Source: CAG-492 sp045643465 (lineage in GTDB: Bacteria; Bacillota; Clostridia; TANB77; CAG-508). Taken from it: a stretch of DNA of 64,000 nucleotides. A program made the translations under genes and the position numbers. Below, piece by piece: positions 53,776 to 63,129 of the stretch. The stretch is taken from assembly GCA_045643465.1 (NCBI GenBank), contig JAZUKV010000021.1, positions 62,001-126,000 of the forward strand, read 5' to 3'. Positions within the stretch are counted from its first letter, which is position 1. Every line of letters starts with the position of its first letter. The notes beneath the pieces were generated by a model. It did no database searches, was not told the DNA's origin, and saw only the letters and a program-made list of their open reading frames with translations.

Positions 53776-54057
53776 ATGATTAAACCAATACTAGATAGAG
53801 TTTTAGTTAAATTAATTAATTGTGAAAATAAAACCAAAAGTGGAATTATTCTTAATAATGCAGACAAGAGCAAAACACAAATTGCAGAAGTATTAGAAGT
53901 TGGAACAGGTGATTATATAGATGGAAAGAAAAATGAAATGTATGTAAAAAAAGGGGATAAAGTTTTATTAAATAAATATTCTGGTATAGATGTAAAATTT
54001 GAAGAAGAAGATTTTATTATTATAAAGCAAAGTGAGATTTTAGCTATAGTTGAATAG
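53776..54057 (+). CDS. groES: co-chaperonin GroES
   Basis: A 93-residue subunit of the lid on GroEL. It starts IKPILDRVLVKLI, has the mobile-loop region KTKSGIILNNAD and ends IIKQSEILAIVE. AAGGAGGT at 53763-53770. No CIRCE operator (TTAGCACTC-N9-GAGTGCTAA) is seen in the 110 bases upstream, so HrcA control is not evident. Confidence 0.95.
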   Translation: MIKPILDRVLVKLINCENKTKSGIILNNADKSKTQIAEVLEVGTGDYIDGKKNEMYVKKGDKVLLNKYSGIDVKFEEEDFIIIKQSEILAIVE

Positions 54058-54082
54058 CAAATAAAGATTAAAAGGAGTTTTT

Positions 54083-55702
54083 ATGATTAAAGAGATTAAA
54101 TTTGGTGAAGAAGCCAGAAAAAAGTTATTGGATGGTGTAAATAAATTAGCAGATACTGTTAAAGTTACACTTGGACCAAAAGGAAGAAATGTTGTTTTGG
54201 ATAAAAAATTTGGAGCGCCACTTATTACTAATGATGGTGTTACTATTGCAAAAGAAATTGAGCTTGAAGATTCTTTTGAAAATATGGGGGCACAGCTTGT
54301 TAAAGAAGTTTCAATTAAAACGAATGATATTGCTGGTGATGGTACAACTACAGCTACTGTTCTTGCACAAAGTATGATAAAAGAAGGTATAAAAAATGTT
54401 GCAGCAGGTGGAGATCCAATGGCAATAAAACGAGGTATGGATATGGCAGTAAAAGTGGCTATTGAAGGTTTAAAAGAAATAAGTTCACAAGTAAATGGAA
54501 AAGATGATATAAAGCGTGTTGCAAGTATTTCGGCTAATAGTGAAGAAATAGGAAGTTTGATTTCTGATGCCATGGAAAAGGTTACTAAAGATGGAGTTAT
54601 AACTATTGAAGAGTCTAAAACTTCAAATACAGTGCTTGAAATAGTTCAGGGAATGCAGTTTGACAAAGGATATGTTTCTCCATATATGGTAACAGATACT
54701 GAAAAAATGGAAACCATAATGGATAATCCATTTATTCTAATTACAGATAAAAAAATAAGCAATATTCAAGAAATAGTGCCACTATTAGAGTCTCTAATGC
54801 AACAATCAGCAAAATTAGTTATAGTATGTGATGATATTGAGGCAGATGCATTATCTACATTAGTTTTAAATAAGTTAAGAGGAATCTTAAATGTTGTTGT
54901 TGTAAAAGCTCCAAGCTATGGAGATAAAAGAAAAAGTATGTTAGAAGATATGGCTATTTTAACAGGGGCAGAATTAATAACATCAGATTTAGGTTTGGAT
55001 CTTAAGGATACGGAGATTTCACAATTAGGAATGGCTAAGCAAGTAAAAGTTGAAAAAGATAAAACTATAATTGTTGATGGAATGGGAGAAAAATCGAAAA
55101 TAGATGAAAGAATATCTTTAATAAAATCTCAAATCGCAGAAGAAAAAAGTGAATTTGATAAAGAAAATTTACAAGAAAGATTAGCGAAAATATCAGGAGG
55201 TGTTGCTGTAATTGGAGTGGGAGCTGCAACAGAGACTGAAATGAAAGAAAAGAAGTTACGCATTGAAGATGCATTATCTGCAACAAAAGCTGCAGTTGAA
55301 GAAGGGATTGTTGCAGGTGGGGGCACAGCATTTATTACAGTTAGTTCAAAAGTTGAAAATTTGTATAAAGAATTAAATGGAGATGAAAAATTAGGAGTTA
55401 AAATAGTGCTTAAAGCTTTAGAAGAGCCTGTAAAACAAATTGCATTAAATGCTGGACTTGAACCAGCTAATATTTTAGAAAAAGTTAAAAACAGTGAAGA
55501 TGAAATTGGATTTGATGCAAAAAATGAGCAATATGTAAATATGAAAGAGCTTGGAATAGTTGATCCTACGAAAGTATCTAGAAGTGCTTTACAAAATGCA
55601 GCTTCAATTGCATCAATGATATTAACAACTGAAAGTCTAGTTACAAATAAAAAAGAAAATTGTTGTTGTAAGTGTGATGAAAAAGTAAACAGTGAATATT
55701 AG
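54083..55702 (+). CDS. groEL: chaperonin GroEL with Cys-rich tail
   Basis: A 539-residue chaperonin. It has TLGPKGRNVVLDKKFGAP, the ATP-site GDGTTT and the equatorial ARVEEG-like AAVEEGIVAGGGTA. The C-terminal end is unusual. Instead of the GGM repeats found in most GroELs, it ends with KENCCCKCDEKVNSEY, four Cys in five residues. It follows groES by 25 bases. AAAGGAG precedes it. Confidence 0.95.
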   Translation: MIKEIKFGEEARKKLLDGVNKLADTVKVTLGPKGRNVVLDKKFGAPLITNDGVTIAKEIELEDSFENMGAQLVKEVSIKTNDIAGDGTTTATVLAQSMIKEGIKNVAAGGDPMAIKRGMDMAVKVAIEGLKEISSQVNGKDDIKRVASISANSEEIGSLISDAMEKVTKDGVITIEESKTSNTVLEIVQGMQFDKGYVSPYMVTDTEKMETIMDNPFILITDKKISNIQEIVPLLESLMQQSAKLVIVCDDIEADALSTLVLNKLRGILNVVVVKAPSYGDKRKSMLEDMAILTGAELITSDLGLDLKDTEISQLGMAKQVKVEKDKTIIVDGMGEKSKIDERISLIKSQIAEEKSEFDKENLQERLAKISGGVAVIGVGAATETEMKEKKLRIEDALSATKAAVEEGIVAGGGTAFITVSSKVENLYKELNGDEKLGVKIVLKALEEPVKQIALNAGLEPANILEKVKNSEDEIGFDAKNEQYVNMKELGIVDPTKVSRSALQNAASIASMILTTESLVTNKKENCCCKCDEKVNSEY

Positions 55703-55724
55703 TATTTGTTAAACGAATTTAAAA

Positions 55725-55757
55725 AACAGCTATAAATAGGTTTATAGTTGTTTTTTT
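55725..55757 (+). terminator. intrinsic terminator after groEL
   Basis: AACAGCTATAAA (55725-55736) pairs with TTTATAGTTGTT (55741-55752) and is followed by T-rich sequence. Confidence 0.9.
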
Positions 55758-55774
55758 ATTTTTTATTCACAATA

Positions 55775-55804
55775 TAGACATATTCCGACTTTATAATGTA
55801 TAAT
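55775..55804 (+). promoter_or_regulatory. candidate promoter for the two-component system
   Basis: TAGACA (55775-55780), an 18-base spacer and TATAAT (55799-55804), about 28 bases before the regulator start. Confidence 0.45.
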
Positions 55805-55832
55805 AACGTAAGTGAAAGAAGGTAGTGGAATT

Positions 55833-56513
55833 ATGGCTGATATTAATATTTTAATAGTTGATGATGAATCAAGAATGAGAAAATTAATAAAAGATTTTTT
55901 AAAAGTAAAAGGATATGAAATACTAGAAGCGGCTGATGGAGAAGAAGCTTTAGAAATATTCGAAAAACATGGAAATAAATTAAATTTAATTTTATTAGAT
56001 GTAATGATGCCAAAGTTAGATGGTTGGTCAGTTTTGAGACAAATCAGACAAACTTCAAGTGTACCAATAATAATGCTTACGGCAAGAGGAGAAGAGCAGG
56101 ATGAATTATTTGGTTTTGAATTAGGTGTTGATGAATACATATCAAAGCCATTTAGTCCTAAAATATTAGTAGCAAGAATTGAAGCTATTTTAAAAAGAAC
56201 AATTATACCAGAAAAAGAAGTAAAAAATTTAGGTGGTATTGTAATAGATTCAGATGGTAGAACTGTTGAGGTAGATTCTAAGAAGATAGATTTAAGTTTG
56301 CGTGAATATGAATTATTAAAATATTTAATAGACAATAATGGAATTGCATTATCAAGAGATAAAATATTAAATAATGTTTGGAACTATGACTATTATGGAG
56401 ATTCTAGAACAATAGATAGCCATATAAAGAAAATTAGACATAAATTAGGAAAAAAAGGAAAGTATATTCATACAATGAGAGGAGTTGGATATAAGTTTGA
56501 AGTTGATGAATAA
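55833..56513 (+). CDS. OmpR/PhoB-family response regulator
   Basis: A 226-residue regulator. The receiver has D10-D11, phosphoacceptor D56 (LILLDVMMP) and a KPF lysine. The winged-helix DNA-binding domain has SLREYELLKYL and IDSHIKKIRHKLG with GVGYKF at the end. The frame opens at GTG 55812, but AAGAAGG at 55816-55822 favours ATG 55833. It overlaps the sensor kinase start by eight bases. Confidence 0.93.
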   Translation: MADINILIVDDESRMRKLIKDFLKVKGYEILEAADGEEALEIFEKHGNKLNLILLDVMMPKLDGWSVLRQIRQTSSVPIIMLTARGEEQDELFGFELGVDEYISKPFSPKILVARIEAILKRTIIPEKEVKNLGGIVIDSDGRTVEVDSKKIDLSLREYELLKYLIDNNGIALSRDKILNNVWNYDYYGDSRTIDSHIKKIRHKLGKKGKYIHTMRGVGYKFEVDE

Positions 56514-58023
56514 TTCTAACTTGAAAGTTCAAAAGATAAAATCAGTAAGAGTTAAATTATTTTTATCACTATGTGTTACTATAATTGTGACTATTTTCTT
56601 TTTAATAATTATTAATAGTATTGTTTTAGAAAATTTTTATATTTATAACAAAAAAGAAGAAGTAAAAGAAATCTATGAACAATTGAATTCAAAGTATAAC
56701 GAGAAATTGCAAAGTGAAGAAATTGAAGTTTATATAAAAGAGGAAAGCTCAAAAAACAATTTAGATATATTGATTAAAGATATTGAAAAAAATGATTTAA
56801 TTATAAATAATAAGACAAAGCTAGAGTCAATGGAAAAAATGAAGTCAATAATAGATTTTAATGATAATAGCAAATGGGGTGATACATTATATCAATCTGA
56901 TAATGCGATAATAAGGATAGTTAAAGAAAATTCAACTCAGATAAATTATATTGTAATGATGGCTAAATTAGATAATGGAAACGAATTATATATAAGAACT
57001 CCTGTATCAGCGATAAAAGATAGCCTAAAAGTAAGTAATCAAGTTTTAATATTAGTTGGTTTAATTTCAATATTAATTTCAGCAATTATTGCATCAATAG
57101 TTTCTAGACGTTTTTCTGAGCCTATATTAGAGCTAAATAGTATTGCAAAAAAAATGTTAAAATTAGATTTTTCACAGAAATATATGCCAAATGGATCAGA
57201 TGACGAGTTAGATGAGCTTGGAAATAGTATAAATTTGATGTCTGATAAATTAGAGCATACAATAAATGAGCTTAGAGAAAACAATGATGAACTAGAGCGA
57301 GATATAAAAGAAAAATCAAAAATAGATGAAATGAGAACACAATTTATTTCAGATGTATCTCATGAATTAAAAACACCAATAGCATTAATCCAAGGATATG
57401 CAGAAGGGCTTATTGAAAATGTAAATACAGATGAAGAATCAAGAAAATTTTATTCAGAAGTTATATTAGATGAAGCAAATAAAATGGACAAATTAGTAAA
57501 ACAATTATTAGATTTATTAAGATTGGAATATGGCAAAAGAGAATTTAATAATAAAGTTTTTGATATTGTTGCTTTAATTAAAGAAGTTTTAAGAAATTGT
57601 GATGTTATGATAAAAGAGCAAAACATAAAATTAGAATTTGAATGTAACGAAATAAATGAAGTATTTGCAGATGATTTTTATATAGAGCAAGTAGTTACAA
57701 ATTATATAACTAATGCAATAAAATATTCAGAAGAAATAAATGGAAAAAGATTGATAAAAATAAATGTTATTCCAAAAGATGACGGATTTATTAGAGTTTC
57801 TGTTTACAATACTTGTAAGCATTTATCAGAGCAAGATATGAAGTCAATATGGGGAAGATTTTATAAGATAGATACTTCAAGAAATAGAGAAAATGGAGGA
57901 ACTGGAATAGGTTTAGCTCTAGTAAAAGCTGTTATGAATAATTATCAAAATAGATATGGAGTTCAAAATAGTGAAGATGGTGTAGAATTTTATTTTGAGT
58001 TAGAGAAAAAACAATTGACATAA
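56506..58023 (+). CDS. sensor histidine kinase
   Basis: About 505 residues. Two membrane helices (about 17-40 and 175-198) bracket an extracytoplasmic sensor of about 130 residues. A HAMP domain follows, then a DHp domain with H286 (DVSHELKTP), and a HATPase domain with NYITNAIKYS and GGTGIGLALVK. Partner of the regulator upstream; the ATG overlaps its stop codon. Its own stop codon is inside the promoter at 58015. Signal unknown. Confidence 0.92.
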   Translation: MNNSNLKVQKIKSVRVKLFLSLCVTIIVTIFFLIIINSIVLENFYIYNKKEEVKEIYEQLNSKYNEKLQSEEIEVYIKEESSKNNLDILIKDIEKNDLIINNKTKLESMEKMKSIIDFNDNSKWGDTLYQSDNAIIRIVKENSTQINYIVMMAKLDNGNELYIRTPVSAIKDSLKVSNQVLILVGLISILISAIIASIVSRRFSEPILELNSIAKKMLKLDFSQKYMPNGSDDELDELGNSINLMSDKLEHTINELRENNDELERDIKEKSKIDEMRTQFISDVSHELKTPIALIQGYAEGLIENVNTDEESRKFYSEVILDEANKMDKLVKQLLDLLRLEYGKREFNNKVFDIVALIKEVLRNCDVMIKEQNIKLEFECNEINEVFADDFYIEQVVTNYITNAIKYSEEINGKRLIKINVIPKDDGFIRVSVYNTCKHLSEQDMKSIWGRFYKIDTSRNRENGGTGIGLALVKAVMNNYQNRYGVQNSEDGVEFYFELEKKQLT

Positions 58024-58043
58024 GAATAGCAAAAATATATAAT
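58015..58043 (+). promoter_or_regulatory. full-consensus promoter for the WG-repeat gene
   Basis: TTGACA (58015-58020), a 17-base spacer and TATAAT (58038-58043), overlapping the last codons of the sensor kinase. A GTGAAAA/TTTTCAC palindrome lies just downstream (58051-58071). Confidence 0.85.
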
Positions 58044-58094
58044 TTAAGCGTGAAAACTTATAATTTTCACAAATTCTGTGAGAGGAAATAACGT

Positions 58095-59615
58095 ATGAAG
58101 AAAAAAGTAATAATAGGGTTAATTGCTATAGTTGTATTAATTAGTTGTATAATTATTATAAATATTAATAAAAATAATAAATTTGAATATTCAGTTGAAC
58201 AAATAAAAGAAAAAAATTATTTTTTATACATGAAAGATAATAAATATGGAGTAATAGATAGAAACGGAGAAGTAATAATTGATCCGATACATGATATAAT
58301 TGAAATTCCAAATCCAAGCAAAGATTTATTTATATGTAAAAATAATTATAATGCTGAAAAAGATGAATATAATGTTCAGGTTTTTGATAAAAATAAAAAT
58401 CCAATATTATACCAATATTATGATATTGGTGCCATTGAATTAAATGGTGTTCAAAATAATGGTTTTTACGAAAAAAGTGTATTAAAATATAAATCAAATG
58501 GATTATATGGATTAGTAAATATTTCCGGAGAAAAAATAACAGATGCAGAATACGAAAGTATTGAAGGATTTCAATATAATGAAGGATTATTTCTTGTAAA
58601 AAAATCAGGAAAATTTGGAATAATCAATATGAATGGTGCTACTGTTATAAAAGAAAAGTATGATGAAATTTTAAGTGATGGTTATTATCAAGATAATTAC
58701 AAAAAAAGTGGCTATATTGTTGGTACAAGAACAAATAATGGAATGAGATATGGATACATAGATAATAATAGAAAAGTCTTATTAAAAAATGAATATAATG
58801 ATATTTATAGAATTAATGATAAATCAGACAATGAAGTTTATATAGTTGCTTATAAAAATGGTAAAGCTGGAATGTATAAAAATAAAAAAATAATTATTAA
58901 TCATGATTATGAAGATATAATATATAACGGAGAAAATGATTTACTAGTATTACAAAAAGGTTCAAAGCAAGGAATTTCAAAATTTGATGGTTCAATTATA
59001 ATTCCAATTGAATATGATAATATTTTATTTGCAGGGAACTATATAAATGCACAAAAAGGTGAAAAAATTGAAATTTTTGATACAAATGGAAAAAATGAAA
59101 GTGATTCGGGATATATAAGTAGACAAAATGTTGCTGATAATAAATACCAAATAGTTTCAACTTCAAATGGCCAATATAAAATAATTGTTACAGGAACTGG
59201 AGAAATAGTAGAAAATGAATATTCATATATTCAATATCTATTCGATGATTATTTTATAGTACAAAAAGGAGGATATTCAGGAATTATTGATAAAAAGGGC
59301 AACAAAATAATAGATTTTAAATATATTGCAATTCAAAATGTGTATGAATTTCCAGTAGTAGAGCTAGTAAATGATAAAGGAAATATTACTTTATTAAATA
59401 AAGAGCTAAAAGAAATAATTACAACTAAAACAGAGAATGTTAAAATTTATGAAAATTATATAAAAGTAGTTAAAGATAAAAAAATTAATTATATTGATAA
59501 AAATGGAAAATTATTAGATGAACCAGTATACAGTTTGTTAGATATGCCAGATATGATTAAGAATTATGAAAAAGTTGATTTAGGATATGGTGAGCCATAT
59601 TACAAAGATAAATAA
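58095..59615 (+). CDS. WG-repeat protein with N-terminal membrane anchor
   Basis: A 506-residue protein. One N-terminal hydrophobic helix (about 4-25) anchors or exports it. The rest is built of about ten WG-type repeats, each with a YGxID-like turn followed by a VIIxPxYDxI-like strand, for example GVIDRNGEVIIDPIHD and GIINMNGATVIKEKYDE. The repeat forms an extracellular beta structure; function is unproven. AGAGGAAA site. It has its own promoter and terminator. Confidence 0.85.
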   Translation: MKKKVIIGLIAIVVLISCIIIININKNNKFEYSVEQIKEKNYFLYMKDNKYGVIDRNGEVIIDPIHDIIEIPNPSKDLFICKNNYNAEKDEYNVQVFDKNKNPILYQYYDIGAIELNGVQNNGFYEKSVLKYKSNGLYGLVNISGEKITDAEYESIEGFQYNEGLFLVKKSGKFGIINMNGATVIKEKYDEILSDGYYQDNYKKSGYIVGTRTNNGMRYGYIDNNRKVLLKNEYNDIYRINDKSDNEVYIVAYKNGKAGMYKNKKIIINHDYEDIIYNGENDLLVLQKGSKQGISKFDGSIIIPIEYDNILFAGNYINAQKGEKIEIFDTNGKNESDSGYISRQNVADNKYQIVSTSNGQYKIIVTGTGEIVENEYSYIQYLFDDYFIVQKGGYSGIIDKKGNKIIDFKYIAIQNVYEFPVVELVNDKGNITLLNKELKEIITTKTENVKIYENYIKVVKDKKINYIDKNGKLLDEPVYSLLDMPDMIKNYEKVDLGYGEPYYKDK

Positions 59616-59618
59616 TGA

Positions 59619-59648
59619 AAAACAGAGCTTATAAAAGCTCTGTTTAAT
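59619..59648 (+). terminator. intrinsic terminator after WG-repeat gene
   Basis: AACAGAGCTT (59621-59630) pairs with AAGCTCTGTT (59635-59644). The T-run is short. Confidence 0.75.
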
Positions 59649-59677
59649 AAATATATAACTAGTGAAAGGATAATGGG

Positions 59678-60925
59678 ATGTATAAAGAATTTGGAATAAA
59701 TGATGAAGTTTTAAAGTTATCAGAAAGAGTCGAAAAAGAGCTTTCTACAATTTTTGAAGATATTAATAAAAGATGTGAAGTAAATAGTTTAAAAGTATTA
59801 GAAGCTTTTAAAAAATATAATATTTCAGATATGCATTTTGGAAGTACTTCAGGATATGGGTATGGAGATGTTGGAAGAGATACAATTGAAAAAGTTTTTG
59901 CAGATATATTAGGAGCTGAAGATAGTGTAGTTAGAAGCCAATTTATTTCCGGGACACATGCTTTAACAGTAGCATTATTTGCGTTTTTAAGACCAAATGA
60001 CACATTACTAAGTATTTGTGGAAAACCTTATGATACTTTAGACGAGGTTATAGGAATTGTTGAAAATAAAAGCTCTTTGAAATCATTTGGTGTAAAATAC
60101 GAACAAATAGATTTAGTAGATGACGATTTTGATTATGATAAAATAATTGAAAGAGCAAGTAAAGGTAATATTAAAGTAATTGAAATACAACGCTCTAGAG
60201 GATATGCGTTAAGAAAAAGTATTACATTAGATAAAATGGAAAAAGCAATTAATGCGATAAGGTCTGTAAATAAAGATGTAATAATAATGGTAGATAATTG
60301 TTATGGAGAATTTGTTGATAGCAAAGAGCCTTTAGCAATTGGAGCAGATGTTATAGTTGGATCACTTATAAAAAATCTTGGAGGAGGAATAGCTCCTAAT
60401 GGTGCATATATTGCCGGTAAAAAAGAGCTAGTAGAGCTTGCAGCAGAAAGATTGACAGCCCCAGGACTTGGAAAAGAAGTTGGACCAACATTAGGAATAA
60501 ATAAGTCAATTTTGCAAGGTTTATTTATGGCTCCTTCAGTAGTAGCGAGTAGTTTAAAAACTGCTATTTATGCAAGCAAAATGTTAGAAGAGCTAGGATA
60601 TAAAGCAGTTCCAAGATTTAATGAGAAGAGATCAGACATAGTTCAAACAATTGAGTTTGGAGATAAGGAAAAGTTAATAAAATATTGTCAGGGCATTCAA
60701 ATGGGATCACCAGTTGATTCAAATTCAATACCTGAGCCATGGGATATGCCAGGATATACAGATCAAGTTATAATGGCTGCAGGTGCTTTTACACAGGGGT
60801 CATCAATTGAACTTTCTTGTGATGCACCAATAAGGCCACCATATTTAGCATTTATGCAAGGTGGACTAACTTTTGAATATGGAAAACTTGGAGTTATGAA
60901 AGCAATTTCAAATATAATTATGTAA
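59678..60925 (+). CDS. PLP-dependent methionine gamma-lyase family protein (Alum_res type)
   Basis: A 415-residue fold-type I PLP enzyme. The Schiff-base Lys is K232 in GSLIKNLGGG. The N-terminal FGSTSGYGYGDVGRDT and the FISGTHALTVALF stretch match the aluminium-resistance/YnbB family. The true substrate in vivo is not settled. GGAAAGGATAATGGG lies upstream. Confidence 0.88.
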   Translation: MYKEFGINDEVLKLSERVEKELSTIFEDINKRCEVNSLKVLEAFKKYNISDMHFGSTSGYGYGDVGRDTIEKVFADILGAEDSVVRSQFISGTHALTVALFAFLRPNDTLLSICGKPYDTLDEVIGIVENKSSLKSFGVKYEQIDLVDDDFDYDKIIERASKGNIKVIEIQRSRGYALRKSITLDKMEKAINAIRSVNKDVIIMVDNCYGEFVDSKEPLAIGADVIVGSLIKNLGGGIAPNGAYIAGKKELVELAAERLTAPGLGKEVGPTLGINKSILQGLFMAPSVVASSLKTAIYASKMLEELGYKAVPRFNEKRSDIVQTIEFGDKEKLIKYCQGIQMGSPVDSNSIPEPWDMPGYTDQVIMAAGAFTQGSSIELSCDAPIRPPYLAFMQGGLTFEYGKLGVMKAISNIIM

Positions 60926-60990
60926 AAAATTTGAATGAAATGGATATTGATTAGATAGTATACATTTTTTAAATTCATATATAAATTGTA

Positions 60991-61031
60991 ATTGAGCTTC
61001 AATAATTTTTATAAGAAGCTCAATATTTGTA
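60991..61031 (+). terminator. hairpin after the lyase gene
   Basis: ATTGAGCTTC (60991-61000) pairs with GAAGCTCAAT (61015-61024). The tail ATTTGTATTT is a poor U-run, so termination may be partial. Confidence 0.6.
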
Positions 61032-61056
61032 TTTATGAAAATAATAGGAGGAAAAA

Positions 61057-62364
61057 GTGAAAGTTGTAGTTATTGGTGGTGGACCAGCAGGAATATTAAG
61101 TGCTATTTCTGCTAGACAAAGTGGAGATGATGTAATACTTTTAGAAAAAAATGAAACATTAGGTAAAAAATTATTAATAACAGGAAAAGGAAGATGCAAT
61201 ATTACTAGTGGCATAGAAATTTCAAAATTTATTAATAATATTCCAGGAAATGGCAAGTTTTTATTTAGTGCATTTCAAAATTATACCAATGATGATATTA
61301 TTAAATTGTTAAATAAGCATGGTGTAAAAGTTAAAGAAGAGCGTGGAAATAGAATTTTTCCAGTAAGTGATAAATCAAAAGATGTATTAGATGCATTATA
61401 TAAAGAGCTAAGAGCGCTTAATGTAAAAGTTTATACTAAGACTAAAGTAGAAAAAATATATACAGAGCAAAGTTCAGTAAAAAAAGTAGAATATTCTTAT
61501 TTAGGTAATAAATATATATTAGATTGCGATAAAGTAATATTAGCAACCGGTGGAAAAAGTTATCCAACAACAGGCTCAACTGGAGATGGATATGAAATAG
61601 CAAAAAATCTTGGACATACAATAACTGATATAAGGCCTTCGCTTATACCAATTGTAGCTAATGATAATATCAATGTCGAAAGTGTTAATTTAAGAGAATT
61701 TTTAACATCAAAAGATCTTTGCAAAAGTTTACAAGGTTTAAGTTTAAGAAATGTAAAAATAAGCATAGTAGATTTAGAAAAAAATAAAGTTATCTATGAT
61801 GATTTTGGAGAGCTGTTATTTACTCATTTTGGGGTGTCAGGTCCAACAATTTTGAGTGCTACAGCACATATAATTAGATATAAAAATATCTCAGATTTAT
61901 TAAAAAATGGCAAAATAGTTTTAAAAATAGATTTGAAACCAGCTTTGGATAATGAAAAAATAGATACTAGAATATTAAGAGATTTCGAAAATGCTAAAAA
62001 TAAATTGTATAAAAATAGTTTAGATGAATTATTACCACAAAAATTAATAAGTCCAATAATTTCTTTATCTGGTATAAATCAAAATAAAATGGTAAATGAA
62101 ATATCAAAAAAGGAAAGAGCTGTATTAGTAAATTTATTAAAGAATTTTACAATTACAATTAGTGGATTTAGACCTGTGGAAGAAGCAATTATTACAGCTG
62201 GTGGAGTTAATATAAAAGAAATAAATCCTAAAACGATGGAATCAAAAATTATTAAGGGGCTATTTTTTGCAGGTGAAATTATAGATGTAGATGCTTATAC
62301 AGGTGGATTTAATTTACAAATTGCATATTCAACAGGTTATACAGCAGGATTAAATAATGAATAA
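61057..62364 (+). CDS. BaiN/YhiN-family FAD-dependent oxidoreductase
   Basis: A 435-residue flavoprotein. It starts VVVIGGGPAGILSAI, has the family motif LGKKLLITGKGRCNIT, VILATGGKSYP and ends with AGEIIDVDAYTGGFNLQIA. The HI0933/YhiN family includes BaiN, an enzyme of bile-acid reduction, but most members are unassigned. GTG start behind AGGAGGA. The ATG-overlap style spacing to yigZ suggests cotranscription. Confidence 0.88.
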   Translation: MKVVVIGGGPAGILSAISARQSGDDVILLEKNETLGKKLLITGKGRCNITSGIEISKFINNIPGNGKFLFSAFQNYTNDDIIKLLNKHGVKVKEERGNRIFPVSDKSKDVLDALYKELRALNVKVYTKTKVEKIYTEQSSVKKVEYSYLGNKYILDCDKVILATGGKSYPTTGSTGDGYEIAKNLGHTITDIRPSLIPIVANDNINVESVNLREFLTSKDLCKSLQGLSLRNVKISIVDLEKNKVIYDDFGELLFTHFGVSGPTILSATAHIIRYKNISDLLKNGKIVLKIDLKPALDNEKIDTRILRDFENAKNKLYKNSLDELLPQKLISPIISLSGINQNKMVNEISKKERAVLVNLLKNFTITISGFRPVEEAIITAGGVNIKEINPKTMESKIIKGLFFAGEIIDVDAYTGGFNLQIAYSTGYTAGLNNE

Positions 62365-62379
62365 TATATAGAGGTGGAT

Positions 62380-63030
62380 ATGAATATATTTAAAACAATT
62401 TTGGAAAAAGAAATTTCAGCAGAAATAGTTGAAAAAAAGTCTAAATTTATTGCTACTTTATTTTTTATAGAATCTGAAGAAGAAGCTGAAGAAAAAATTA
62501 AATGTATTAAAAAGAAATATTTTGATGCTAAGCATAATTGTTTTGCTTATATTGTTAATAATAATAATACGATAAATAAAAGATTTAGTGATGATGGAGA
62601 GCCAAGTGGAACAGCAGGAGCACCTATGTTAGAAATATTAGAAAAGCAAGGGCTAGGGAATGTTTTGGTAATAGTTACAAGATATTTTGGAGGAATATTA
62701 TTAGGTACAGGTGGACTTGTAAGGGCATACTCAGATGCTCTAAAAAAAGCTTTAGAAAAAGCCAGTATAGTGATTCAAGAGCATGGATATGAAATTAATG
62801 TAGAATTAAATTATTCAGATTTAGAGAATTTTAAATATTATTGTGGAAAAAATGGGATAAGAATATTAAATCAAGAATACTTAGAAACAGTAATTTGTAA
62901 AATCGAATTAAATGATGTAAAAAAATCTGAGTTAGAGCAACAGTTAAAAAATCAGAATGTATTAAGAATTATAAGCATCGACATTATTCGACAAAAGAAC
63001 ATATCAGTGTTGTCGAATAATGTAGATTAA
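62380..63030 (+). CDS. yigZ: YigZ/IMPACT-family protein
   Basis: A 216-residue protein. The N-terminal domain has AKHNCFAYIV, FSDDGEPSGTAGAPML and VLVIVTRYFGGILLGTGGL, a complete YigZ signature; a short C-terminal domain follows. The family is linked to ribosome-stress control in eukaryotes; its bacterial role is unclear. GAGGTGG selects ATG 62380. The last codons contain the Spo0A boxes of the next gene. Confidence 0.92.
   Translation: MNIFKTILEKEISAEIVEKKSKFIATLFFIESEEEAEEKIKCIKKKYFDAKHNCFAYIVNNNNTINKRFSDDGEPSGTAGAPMLEILEKQGLGNVLVIVTRYFGGILLGTGGLVRAYSDALKKALEKASIVIQEHGYEINVELNYSDLENFKYYCGKNGIRILNQEYLETVICKIELNDVKKSELEQQLKNQNVLRIISIDIIRQKNISVLSNNVD
62981..63023. promoter_or_regulatory. inverted pair of Spo0A boxes upstream of spo0A
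   Basis: ACATTATTCGACAA (62981-62994) and TTGTCGAATAATGT (63010-63023) form a perfect 14-base inverted repeat with a 15-base spacer. Each half contains the 0A-box core TTCGACAA/TTGTCGAA. It is inside the 3' end of yigZ and about 45 bases before the spo0A promoter. A hairpin in the yigZ mRNA is an alternative reading. Confidence 0.65.
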
Positions 63031-63066
63031 TATCGCACGAAACCTTGCAAAATATGTGTTTTTATA

Positions 63067-63095
63067 TTGCAATACAATAAAAAAGAAAGTATAAT
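63067..63095 (+). promoter_or_regulatory. promoter of spo0A
   Basis: TTGCAA (63067-63072), a 17-base spacer and TATAAT (63090-63095), 34 bases before the GTG start. Confidence 0.65.
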
Positions 63096-63129
63096 CTGGA
63101 ATGTAAAAAAGATATTAGGAGGTTTTAAT

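Noticed and set aside
54040..54573. Long antisense frame within groEL
   Set aside because: It mirrors the biased codons of groEL on the opposite strand and resembles no protein.
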